Origin: Burkholderiales bacterium JOSHI_001
GTDB taxonomy: Bacteria > Pseudomonadota > Gammaproteobacteria > Burkholderiales > Burkholderiaceae_C
DNA length: 64,000 nucleotides
Direction: 5' to 3'
Assembly: GCA_000244995.1 (NCBI GenBank)
Contig: CM001438.1
Location: 4,116,090 to 4,180,089, forward strand
A model generated the notes under the pieces. The model made no database searches, was not told the DNA's origin, and saw only the letters and a program-made list of their open reading frames with translations. Position 1 is the stretch's first letter. Every line of letters starts with the position of its first letter. A program made the position numbers and the translations under genes. Of this stretch, positions 30,928-38,168 are shown in pieces.

Positions 30928-31614
30928 GTGAAGAACGCCATCCGCATCGCCATCGTCGGCGCCGAAAGCACCGGCAAGACCGCGCTCGCCCAGGCCCTGT
31001 CGCGCCGCCTGGGCGAAGTGTCCGGCCTGACCTGCACCTGGGTGCCCGAACTGCTGCGCCAATGGTGCGACGCCCAGGGCCGCACCCCCCTGCAGCACGA
31101 GCAGATCGACATCGCCCGCGGCCAGCAGCGCCGCATCGACGCTGCCGCGGCGGTGCACGACGTGGTGGTGTGCGACACCACCGCACTGATGACGGCGGTG
31201 TACAGCCGCATGGTGTTCAACGACCGTTCGCTGGACGCCTACGCGCTGGCCGAGCACGCGCGCTGCCAGGTCACGCTGCTGTCCGCCCTGGACCTGCCCT
31301 GGGTGGCCGACGGCCTGCAGCGCGACGGCGCCCATGTGCGCGAACCGGTGGATGCCTTCCTGCGTGAACTGCTGGCAGGCCACGGCCTGGGTTGGTCCCT
31401 GGTGGCGGGCCAGGGTGAGGCCCGGGTCGAAGCCGCGGTGGACGCGGTCGCCCCGCTGCTGCGCCCCCTGGCCGGACCGCGCAGCGGCCTGCTCAGCCGC
31501 TTGCTGGACCGCGACGCGGCAGCCCCCGACTGGCCCTGGCGCTGCGAACACTGCGACGCGCCAGAATGCGAACACGCCGCGCGTCAGCAGCGCCTGCAGG
31601 AAGCCGCGCGCTAG
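30928..31614 (+). CDS. NadR-like AAA ATPase / nicotinamide riboside kinase
   Basis: A 228-residue P-loop protein with Walker A 'GAESTGKT' at residues 11-18, the sequence seen in the kinase half of NadR. It lacks the NadR DNA-binding and adenylyltransferase parts. It probably phosphorylates nicotinamide riboside to NMN, trapping what PnuC (25413) imports. The start is taken as GTG 30928, giving 'VKNAIRIAIVGAEST'; GTG 30913 is an alternative. The tail contains 'CEHCDAPECEHAARQQ', a Cys/His cluster that could bind a metal and is not part of the kinase core. It follows the radical SAM gene by 7 bp. Confidence 0.75.
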   Translation: MKNAIRIAIVGAESTGKTALAQALSRRLGEVSGLTCTWVPELLRQWCDAQGRTPLQHEQIDIARGQQRRIDAAAAVHDVVVCDTTALMTAVYSRMVFNDRSLDAYALAEHARCQVTLLSALDLPWVADGLQRDGAHVREPVDAFLRELLAGHGLGWSLVAGQGEARVEAAVDAVAPLLRPLAGPRSGLLSRLLDRDAAAPDWPWRCEHCDAPECEHAARQQRLQEAAR

Positions 31615-31633
31615 CTGCCGCTCGTCCGGTGGT

Positions 31634-32212
31634 TCAGCCGAAGGGCCGCACGCCGATCAGCCAGGCGTGGCCGAACATGGCGAAGGCGGCCCAGGCCGCC
31701 ATGCCCACCAGCACCGTGGCCGAGGTGCCGACAGGGGTGCCCGCAGGGTAGGTGGTGCCGCTGGCCCGGTCGCGCCGGCGCGCCGCGCTGAAGCTGGCCG
31801 CGGCCCACAGCAGAAAGCCGCCGAACAGCAGCACGTCGGCCAGGTTGCCATTGGACAGCAGGTGGGCCACGGCCCAGGCCTTCACCGCCAGCACCATGGG
31901 GTGGTGCAGCTGCGCCTTGATCCCGTTGCGTGGCACATAGGCCGCGGCCAGCAGCACAAAGGCCAGCAAGGTCAGCAGGCTGGCCGCGTGGCGCAGGCCC
32001 ATGGGGGGGGTCCACAACACCACCGGCGCCTGCCGGGCCTGGCCATAGCCCCAGACGATGAGCGCAAAACCCGCCAGCGACAGCAGGGTGTACAGCCCCT
32101 TCCAGGCGCTGGCACCCCGCTGGGCGATGAAGCGCTGGCGCGCCGGCTCGGCCAGCACCCGCGCCGAGTGGATGCCCAGGAACAGGAGGAGGCCGATCAG
32201 CAAAGCGGTCAT
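31634..32212 (-). CDS. NnrU-family membrane protein
   Basis: A 192-residue inner-membrane protein with about five hydrophobic helices. 'LFLGIHSARVLAEPARQRFI' at the start, 'PRNGIKAQLHHPMVLAVKAWAVAHL' in the middle (shown as 'QLHHPMVLAVKAWAVAHL') and 'FGHAWLIGVRPF' at the end are NnrU features. NnrU was named in denitrifiers, but the family is widespread and its biochemical role is unsettled; some members act in carotenoid isomerisation (Z-ISO) with heme. The start at 32212 gives the conserved 'MTALLIGLLLFLGIHS'; a longer frame to 32296 adds unrelated residues. It is divergent from the MaoC gene. Confidence 0.85.
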   Translation of the reverse strand: MTALLIGLLLFLGIHSARVLAEPARQRFIAQRGASAWKGLYTLLSLAGFALIVWGYGQARQAPVVLWTPPMGLRHAASLLTLLAFVLLAAAYVPRNGIKAQLHHPMVLAVKAWAVAHLLSNGNLADVLLFGGFLLWAAASFSAARRRDRASGTTYPAGTPVGTSATVLVGMAAWAAFAMFGHAWLIGVRPFG

Positions 32213-32271
32213 GGGGAAGCCTGTAGCGTGGGTGACGGCGCGCATTCTCGCGTGCCCGTAAGCTGGGCCTG

Positions 32272-32757
32272 ATGAACGCCCGCCAAGACCCCGCAAGCCC
32301 GCGCACCATCCGCCTGTGGTGGGAAGACTTTCCCGCCGGCTCGGTGCACCCCTATGGCCCTCTCAGCGTCACCCGCGAAGCGGTGCTGGACTTCGCGCGC
32401 CAATGGGACCCTCAGCCCTTCCACCTGGACGACGCGGCGGCCCAAAAATCCCTGTTCGGCAAGCTGGCCGCCAGCGGCTGGCACACCTGCGCCATGACCA
32501 TGCGCATGCTGTGCGACGCCTACCTGCTGGAAAGCGCCAGCCTGGGCAGCCCCGGGCTGGAAGGCCTGAAGTGGCTGCGCCCGGTCTACCCGGGCGACAC
32601 CCTGAGCGGCAGCCTGACGGTGCTGGCCGCCCGTCCCATGAACAGCCGCCCCGGCGTGGGCCTGATCCACAGCCAGTGGGAAACCGTCAACCAGCACGGC
32701 GAGCCCGTGCTCACCATGAACGGCTGGGGCATGTACCGGCGGCGCACGGTCGACTGA
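32272..32757 (+). CDS. MaoC-family hotdog dehydratase
   Basis: A 161-residue single-hotdog protein. 'WEDFPAGSVHPYGPLSVT' at the start is the usual MaoC entry, and 'FARQWDPQPFHLDDAAA' holds the catalytic Asp/His of the R-hydratase motif. 'GLEGLKWLRPVYPGDTLSG' is the second conserved block. MaoC proteins hydrate enoyl-CoA or act on related acyl-CoA esters; which substrate is used is not evident. It is monocistronic and converges on the Tim44-like gene, with a hairpin-rich gap between. Confidence 0.87.
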   Translation: MNARQDPASPRTIRLWWEDFPAGSVHPYGPLSVTREAVLDFARQWDPQPFHLDDAAAQKSLFGKLAASGWHTCAMTMRMLCDAYLLESASLGSPGLEGLKWLRPVYPGDTLSGSLTVLAARPMNSRPGVGLIHSQWETVNQHGEPVLTMNGWGMYRRRTVD

Positions 32758-32802
32758 AGCGCGCGCGGGCCGGGCGCCGGGCCGCCCCAAGCCGGCCCGC
32801 AA

Positions 32803-32840
32803 ACCCCCTCGGGGGGGTGGCCCGCCGTAGCCGGCGGGCC
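32803..32840. terminator. Back-to-back GC hairpins between convergent genes
   Basis: Between the MaoC stop and the Tim44-like stop there is a C-run/G-run hairpin (32803-32818) followed directly by a perfect 8-bp stem, GGCCCGCC / GGCGGGCC, with a 6-nt loop (32819-32840). There is no T-run on either strand, so this is not a classical intrinsic terminator. Position between convergent genes makes a bidirectional transcription barrier the likeliest role. Confidence 0.5.
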
Positions 32841-32848
32841 GGGGGCCG

Positions 32849-33775
32849 TCATCCGTTGGGTTGAATCCCCGCGATGGCCCACTCGCGGCTGCCGTCCAGC
32901 GGCCGCACCAGGTGCCAGGTTTCATCGAAGGGCTGGGCCACGCCGCCCGTGTCTTCGCGGATCAGGCCGGTGAAGCGAACGCTCACCACCGAGCGCTCGG
33001 TTTCCTGCGCGGCGTCCACCACCTTGGCGTCCAGCTGCACCACGTCGGTCTGCTGGGCCGAGGCACCCCGCTCCTGCAGGTCCAGGCGCAGCGACGCAAA
33101 GAGTTCGGGCGTCGTGAACTTGCGCAGGTCGTCCACGTTCGCAGCGTCATTGGCCGCCTGCAGGCGGATGAAGATCATCTTGGCCACGCGCGTGAATTCG
33201 GCTTCGTCCACACCGGCCGGCAGGCCAGCAGCCGCCACGCCGCCCGCGGGGGGCACGGCCGCCGTGCGCGGCATGGCGGTGGGCGCCAGGCCGGCGGGTT
33301 CATTGTGCGGCACGGGACCGCCATAGGGCGCTCCGGCACCGGCCAGGCGCGGCTGGGCCGCCCCGCCGCCGGCAAAGCGGCGCATCAGCCAGCGGATCAC
33401 GAAGAACGCCGCCCCGGCCATCAACAGCATGGTCATGAAGTTGGCCAGTTCACCGCCGAAGCCGAAATGGCTGGCCAGTGCGGCCAGCCCCAGGCCGGCG
33501 GCGATGCCGGCCACCGGACCGAGCCAGGACCGCTTGCCCGCAGCGGCTGCAGCGGGGGCCGCCGCGCCAGGCGCAGCGGCCATGCCGGGGTTGGCTGAAG
33601 GCGCCGCGCCCGGGGTCTGGGCCGGCGTGGCATCGGCCGGCTTGGCCGGAGGTGCCTGGCGTTGCATGCCGGCGGCACGGCCGCCACCCAGGCGCTTGGC
33701 GTCCACGTCCGTGCTGACGGACACCAGGCCCAGGCCCGCCACGGCCAAAGAAAGGGCAAGCAGCCAGTGCTTCAA
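32849..33775 (-). CDS. Tim44-like domain membrane protein
   Basis: A 308-residue protein with an N-terminal hydrophobic export segment ('WLLALSLAVAGLGLVSV'), then a long Ala/Pro-rich low-complexity region (about 35-90). Two membrane helices follow (about 95-145; 'FMTMLLMAGAAFFVIRWLMRRF') before a C-terminal Tim44-like domain ('FTRVAKMIFIRLQAANDAAN', 'DETWHLVRPLDGSREWAI'). In mitochondria Tim44 tethers import motors; the bacterial proteins are of unknown function and probably sit in the inner membrane. It converges with the MaoC gene and is divergent from the molybdenum hydroxylase gene across 141 bp. Confidence 0.85.
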   Translation of the reverse strand: MKHWLLALSLAVAGLGLVSVSTDVDAKRLGGGRAAGMQRQAPPAKPADATPAQTPGAAPSANPGMAAAPGAAAPAAAAAGKRSWLGPVAGIAAGLGLAALASHFGFGGELANFMTMLLMAGAAFFVIRWLMRRFAGGGAAQPRLAGAGAPYGGPVPHNEPAGLAPTAMPRTAAVPPAGGVAAAGLPAGVDEAEFTRVAKMIFIRLQAANDAANVDDLRKFTTPELFASLRLDLQERGASAQQTDVVQLDAKVVDAAQETERSVVSVRFTGLIREDTGGVAQPFDETWHLVRPLDGSREWAIAGIQPNG

Positions 33776-33916
33776 ATCGAACTCCAGGGGTGGGTAGACG
33801 CAGTGAATGTAGTGCCTCCCGACGCCAGTTCAAGGGTGCCCGCGTTTTCCTCAGGGTGGCTGGCCGGCGTCGGCGTAAGCTCTGGCGCCGTTCATCCACC
33901 CTTCTTGCTGCGCACC

Positions 33917-36193
33917 ATGGGCTCCCGCCGCACCTTCCTGCTGACCACCCTGCTTGCCGGTGGCGGCCTGGTGCTGGGCTGGTCGCTGCTGCCACCGCGC
34001 CAGCGCCTGATCACCCGCCAGCCCCTGCCGGTGCAGCCGGGCCAGGTGGCGCTGAACGGCTGGCTGAAGATCGGCAGCGACGACCGCGTGACCGTGATGG
34101 TGCCCAAGAGCGAGATGGGCCAGGGCGTGCTCACCGCACTGGCCATGGTCGTGGCCGAAGAACTGGACGCCGACTGGCAGCGCGTGGCGGTGGAGCACCC
34201 GCCGGTGGATGCCATCTACAACAACCTCGCGGTGGCGGTGGACGGCCTGCCCTTCCACCCCGACAACCAGGGCGCGCTGCGCCGCGGCGCGGGCTGGATG
34301 ACGGCCAAGGCCATGCGGGAAGTCGGCGTCATGGCCACCGGCGGGTCCACCAGCGTCAAGGACCTGTGGCTGCCGATGCGCCAGGCCGGGGCCAGTGCGC
34401 GCGCCATGATGGTGGCCGCGGCCGCGGCGGCCTGGAAGGTGCCGGGCGCCGAGATCCAGGTGCGCGAAGGCCTGCTCAGCCACCCGTCCGGGCGCAGCGC
34501 GCGTTTTGGCGCGGTGGCCGCCGCCGCCGCAGGGCAGCCCGTGCCCGACAACGTGGCCCTGAAAGCGCCCGAGAAATTCACCCTGTTGGGCAGGTCACTG
34601 GCGCGGCTGGACACCCCGTCCAAGGTGGACGGCAGCGCCGTGTTCGGCCTGGACGTTCGCCCGCCTGGGTTGCTGTACGCCGCAGTTCAGATGTGCCCGG
34701 TGCTGGGCGGCCGGCTGGCCAGCTTCGACGCCGCGGGCGCCCAGGCCCTGCCGGGCGTGAGGAAGGCGCTGGCGCTGGCGCCGCACCACGGCGGCAGCGG
34801 TGGTGTGGCGGTGGTGGCGGCCCGGCCCTGGCAGGCCAAGACCGCGGTGGAACAACTGAAGCCGCAATGGGACGAAGGCCCGCTGGCCGGGCTGGACTCC
34901 GCCAGCTTGAACCAGCGCCTGAAGCAGGCGCTGGACAGCGACAGCGGCTTTGCCTACTTCAAGGCCGGCGACACCGAAGCGGCCTTCAGCGGCGCCGCCA
35001 AGACCCTGAACGCCGAGTACAGCGCCCCGATGCTGGCCCACAGCACGATGGAGCCGATGAACTGCACCGTGCTGTTCGAGCCCGAACAAAAGCGCGCCAC
35101 GGTGTGGGCCCCCACCCAGGTGCCGGACCTGGCGCGCAAGGCCGCCGCGGACGTGCTGGGGCTCAAGCCCGAGCAGGTGCAGCTGAACGTCACGCTGCTG
35201 GGCGGTGGTTTTGGCCGCCGGCTGGAGGTGGACTTCGTCGCCCAGGCGGCCGAGGTGGCGCACGCCCTGCCTGGCCAGGCGGTGCAGACCTTCTGGACGC
35301 GAGAACAGGACCTGCAGCACGACTTCTACCGCCCGGCCTGCGTGGCGCGCCTATCGGCCGCGCTGGACGCGCAGGGCCGCGTGCTGGGCTTTCGCGCCCA
35401 CTCGGCCGGCCAGGCCATCGTGCACCAGGTGATGCAGCGCACCTTCGGCCTGCCCGCGGCAGGCCCGGACAAGACCACCGCCGAAGGCACCTTCGACCAG
35501 CCCTACGAATGGCCGGCCGCGAGGGTCAGCCATGCCATCGTCGACCTGCCCTTGCAGGTGGGCTTCTGGCGGTCGGTGGGGCATTCGCACCAGGCCTTCT
35601 TCCAGGAGACCTTCATCGACGAGGTGGCCGCGGCGGCGGGCCAGGACCCGGTGGTGTTCCGATCCGAACTGCTGCGCCAGCACCCGCGCCACCGGGCCGT
35701 GCTGCAGCGCTGCGCCGCGCTGGCCGGCTGGGGCCAGCCGCTGCCGCCCGCGCCCGACGGGGCCCAGCAGGCCCGCGGCGTGGCCCTGCACCAGAGCTTC
35801 GGCAGCACCGTGGCCATGGTGGTGCAGGCCTCGGTGGGCGCGGACAAGGCCATCCGCGTGCACCAGGTGTTCAGCGTCATCGACTGCGGCTTCGCGGTGA
35901 ACCCGGCCGGCGTTCGCGCGCAGGTGGAAAGCGCCATCGTCTTCGGCCTGTCGGCGGCGCTGTATGGCCAGGTCACGCTGGCCAAGGGCCGGGTGCAGCA
36001 GAGCAACTTCCACGACCAGCCGGTGCTGCGCATGAACGAGTGCCCCGAGGTGCACACCGAGATCATGGCCAGCGACGCCCCGCCCGAAGGCGTGGGCGAG
36101 CCGGGCACGCCGCCGCTGGCCCCGGCGCTGGCCAACGCCTTGTTCGCCCTGACCGGGCAGCGCCTGCGCACGCTGCCGCTGAAACTGGCCTGA
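33917..36193 (+). CDS. Xanthine dehydrogenase-family molybdopterin subunit (IorB-like), Tat-exported
   Basis: The 758-residue protein is the large molybdopterin-binding subunit of the aldehyde oxidase/isoquinoline 1-oxidoreductase type, which hydroxylates aldehydes or N-heterocycles. A twin-arginine signal 'SRRTFLLTTLLAGGG' fixes the start at 33917 and predicts periplasmic export with cofactor bound. 'LARLDTPSKVDGSAVFGLD', 'GGGFGRRLEVDF' and the C-terminal 'GVGEPGTPPLAPALANA', holding the catalytic Glu, are conserved. No 2Fe-2S (alpha) subunit, cytochrome or maturation gene is adjacent, so the partner must lie elsewhere. Genes on both sides run leftward. Confidence 0.9.
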   Translation: MGSRRTFLLTTLLAGGGLVLGWSLLPPRQRLITRQPLPVQPGQVALNGWLKIGSDDRVTVMVPKSEMGQGVLTALAMVVAEELDADWQRVAVEHPPVDAIYNNLAVAVDGLPFHPDNQGALRRGAGWMTAKAMREVGVMATGGSTSVKDLWLPMRQAGASARAMMVAAAAAAWKVPGAEIQVREGLLSHPSGRSARFGAVAAAAAGQPVPDNVALKAPEKFTLLGRSLARLDTPSKVDGSAVFGLDVRPPGLLYAAVQMCPVLGGRLASFDAAGAQALPGVRKALALAPHHGGSGGVAVVAARPWQAKTAVEQLKPQWDEGPLAGLDSASLNQRLKQALDSDSGFAYFKAGDTEAAFSGAAKTLNAEYSAPMLAHSTMEPMNCTVLFEPEQKRATVWAPTQVPDLARKAAADVLGLKPEQVQLNVTLLGGGFGRRLEVDFVAQAAEVAHALPGQAVQTFWTREQDLQHDFYRPACVARLSAALDAQGRVLGFRAHSAGQAIVHQVMQRTFGLPAAGPDKTTAEGTFDQPYEWPAARVSHAIVDLPLQVGFWRSVGHSHQAFFQETFIDEVAAAAGQDPVVFRSELLRQHPRHRAVLQRCAALAGWGQPLPPAPDGAQQARGVALHQSFGSTVAMVVQASVGADKAIRVHQVFSVIDCGFAVNPAGVRAQVESAIVFGLSAALYGQVTLAKGRVQQSNFHDQPVLRMNECPEVHTEIMASDAPPEGVGEPGTPPLAPALANALFALTGQRLRTLPLKLA

Positions 36194-36212
36194 TCGGCCG
36201 CGCGCCGCGCGC

Positions 36213-36749
36213 TCAGTCGAAGTCGAAGGGCGGCTCCTGCGGGCGGTCGGCCTGCAGGTCGAAAACCACCTGGCCCTGGTCGATCAGCCAGACGATGTCC
36301 TCCCGGCCCGCGGTCCAGCGGGCGTAGGCGACCAGGTCCTTGTCGTGCACACCACGCAGCGCATCGGCGCTGCCCTGGTACTGGGCGTTCAGCTGGGCCG
36401 TGCTCTCGTACACATAGATGGAATGCAGGGCCGGCGCGCTGCCCAGGCCCTGGTGCTGCTCGCGCAGACGCTGCAGCAGGCCGGCGCGAAAGGCCGTGTC
36501 GGCCCGGCGCGGCTGGGCCACCGTGAAGTAGTCGTTGCGCGCCCGGCCCCCCGGTGCGTCGAACTCGTGGGTGCGGGGGCTCAGCGGCGTGAAGGTGGGG
36601 GGCATGGCAGGGCTCGCGGCAACAGGGGATGGCTCGGGCGTGCAGGCACAAAACACCAAGGGAAGCGCCAGGCCCAGCAGCAGGCCCGCCCGCGCCAGGG
36701 CGGGTCCGCGCCAGCGGGCGCGGCGCGACGGTTTCAGCGGGCCGCGCAT
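36213..36749 (-). CDS. Small exported protein paired with the DUF3289 gene
   Basis: I do not recognise this 178-residue protein. It has a basic start, a hydrophobic segment ('GLLLGLALPLVFCACTPEP') and a cysteine pair at its end, so it may be a lipoprotein, although the box before the Cys is not canonical. The mature part contains 'SIYVYESTAQLNAQYQG' and ends in an acidic 'DRPQEPPFDFD'. It begins 2 bp after the DUF3289 gene, so the two are surely co-expressed. A periplasmic immunity or inhibitor protein for the DUF3289 product is one possibility, but only gene order supports it. Confidence 0.65.
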   Translation of the reverse strand: MRGPLKPSRRARWRGPALARAGLLLGLALPLVFCACTPEPSPVAASPAMPPTFTPLSPRTHEFDAPGGRARNDYFTVAQPRRADTAFRAGLLQRLREQHQGLGSAPALHSIYVYESTAQLNAQYQGSADALRGVHDKDLVAYARWTAGREDIVWLIDQGQVVFDLQADRPQEPPFDFD

Positions 36750-36751
36750 GA

Positions 36752-37612
36752 TCAGTCCAGCCGCCCGCCCAGGAACACTTCGCGGTGGAAACGGGTGATG
36801 AACGGGCGCGCATTGCGCCAGTGCTGCAGGATGTACCAGGCCTTGAAGAGGTCCCCGGTGTGGTACTGCGGAACGCGGTCTTCGCCGTGCTTGAGCACGT
36901 CCTCCCAGTCCAGCCCGAAGTGGTCGTAGAAGCTGTATTGCAGGCGCGCGCTCCAGTTGCCGGTTTCGCACAGCACGGTGTAGTCGGCCAGTTCGGCCTT
37001 CACGCTCCAGACCTGGTGGATGGTGATGCCCAGGCCCGTGGCCTTGTCCCAGAAGGACGAGAAGTTCAGCAGGTCCATGGTCAAGGGCGCCAGGCCTGCC
37101 AGGTCCCAGCCCGCGTCGTGCAAGGCCCGCAGCAGGCGCTTCTCGAAGGCCCGGTGGTAGCTGCCGAAGGTGGGGTGGTTGTAGACCTCGGCGTCCAGCG
37201 TGGCGCTGGTGAAGGTGCCGCCGGTGCCGTCGCAAAAGCGCTGCGCCATGGCCAGGGCCACGGATTCCATGCCGCCCATGGACAGCGAGGCCATCAACTG
37301 GCGCAGGTCGGCCTGCAGGGTGGCGGTGTCGCGCTGGAACACCGGGTCGTTGACGATGGCGCCGGCCTTGCCGGGACGGTCGGCGTACTGCATGTCCTCG
37401 GCGGGGGACCCGTCGAAGTTCAGCCCCGGCAGGCGCCGTGCCTGCCCCACCAGCACCGGCGCGCGCAGGCGCACGGCGTTCACGTGGCCGCTGCCCTGGG
37501 CCAGGCCCAGCACCCCCGGGCGGCCCGACATCTGCCGGCACAGGGTGCCCGCGTCCACCACCGCGGTGCTGGCTGCACCCCCTGCCGGACCCTTCACCAC
37601 CCCATTGGCCAC
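36752..37612 (-). CDS. DUF3289-like protein (candidate secreted effector)
   Basis: A 286-residue protein starting with GTG at 37612, 5 nt behind a GAGGAG ribosome site. The second half has DUF3289-like features: 'VYNHPTFGSYHRAFEK', 'YSFYDHFGLDWEDV' and the C-terminal 'AWYILQHWRNARPFITRFHR'. DUF3289 proteins in enterobacteria are found near PAAR and type VI genes, and some are suspected toxins; the activity is not established. There is no signal peptide. The N-terminal 100 residues look like a separate region. The small exported gene follows after 2 bp. Identification is from memory of the family pattern. Confidence 0.65.
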   Translation of the reverse strand: MANGVVKGPAGGAASTAVVDAGTLCRQMSGRPGVLGLAQGSGHVNAVRLRAPVLVGQARRLPGLNFDGSPAEDMQYADRPGKAGAIVNDPVFQRDTATLQADLRQLMASLSMGGMESVALAMAQRFCDGTGGTFTSATLDAEVYNHPTFGSYHRAFEKRLLRALHDAGWDLAGLAPLTMDLLNFSSFWDKATGLGITIHQVWSVKAELADYTVLCETGNWSARLQYSFYDHFGLDWEDVLKHGEDRVPQYHTGDLFKAWYILQHWRNARPFITRFHREVFLGGRLD

Positions 37613-37708
37613 CGCTGCTCCTCGTGGCAGCGCCTCTGCGCCGCAGCGGCCGAGGCTACCACCGCCGCTGGTGCGGCCCGGGCCGGGCCGAATCGGTCCA
37701 GGCCAGCG

Positions 37709-38098
37709 TCAAAGCGGCGCCACGCTGGGCGGCGGCGCCGCTTGCTGGGTGAGCGCCACCGACTCTTCGTCGGTCCACAGCCGCAGCTTCACCACGAAGT
37801 GCTGGCCGGAGCCGTCCTCCAGCGAAAAGGTGCCGCCGTTGCCGGGCGCCACGTCCAGGGTGATCTGCACGCCGTTGAGGTATTCGCCCTGGCTCAGGCT
37901 GGCATGGAAAGGCACGCCGTCGATCTGGCCCAGTTGGCGGTCGTTGGCGGTGAGCGGCATGTCGCCGGGAGCGAAGCACATCGGCGTGCTGCCTTCGCAG
38001 CAGCCGTGGCTTTGGTAGAAGTAGATGGCGCCGTATTCGGCGCGCAGCTTGGCCACCAGGGCCCGGGCTTCGGGCGTGGCCACCACACGTTCAATCAT
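37709..38098 (-). CDS. DUF779 family protein
   Basis: A 129-residue protein with the family's cysteine-rich core 'FYQSHGCCEGSTPMCF' (about residues 27-42) and the 'DGVPFHASLSQGEYLNG' block. DUF779 genes typically lie directly beside acetaldehyde-type aldehyde dehydrogenases, as here (70 bp behind the dehydrogenase on the same strand). The conserved Cys/His residues suggest metal binding. Biochemical function is unknown; support or maturation of the dehydrogenase is inferred only from the constant gene pairing. Confidence 0.9.
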   Translation of the reverse strand: MIERVVATPEARALVAKLRAEYGAIYFYQSHGCCEGSTPMCFAPGDMPLTANDRQLGQIDGVPFHASLSQGEYLNGVQITLDVAPGNGGTFSLEDGSGQHFVVKLRLWTDEESVALTQQAAPPPSVAPL

Positions 38099-38117
38099 TC
38101 CTTCCTCCTGAAATGAA

Positions 38118-38141
38118 GCACGGCCGCGTGAGCGGCCGTGC
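38118..38141 (-). repeat. Perfect 10-bp-stem hairpin between dehydrogenase and DUF779 genes
   Basis: GCACGGCCGC and GCGGCCGTGC form a perfect 10-bp stem around a 4-nt loop in the 70-bp gap of the leftward operon. No T-run follows on the minus strand, so full termination is unlikely. It may stabilise the upstream dehydrogenase message or lower expression of the DUF779 gene. Confidence 0.6.
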
Positions 38142-38168
38142 GGGTCACTGCATCACCTCAGCGGGCTG

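Noticed and set aside
32757-32848. Possible small gene between the MaoC and Tim44-like genes.
   Set aside because: The gap is low-complexity GC hairpin sequence with no ribosome site or plausible frame.
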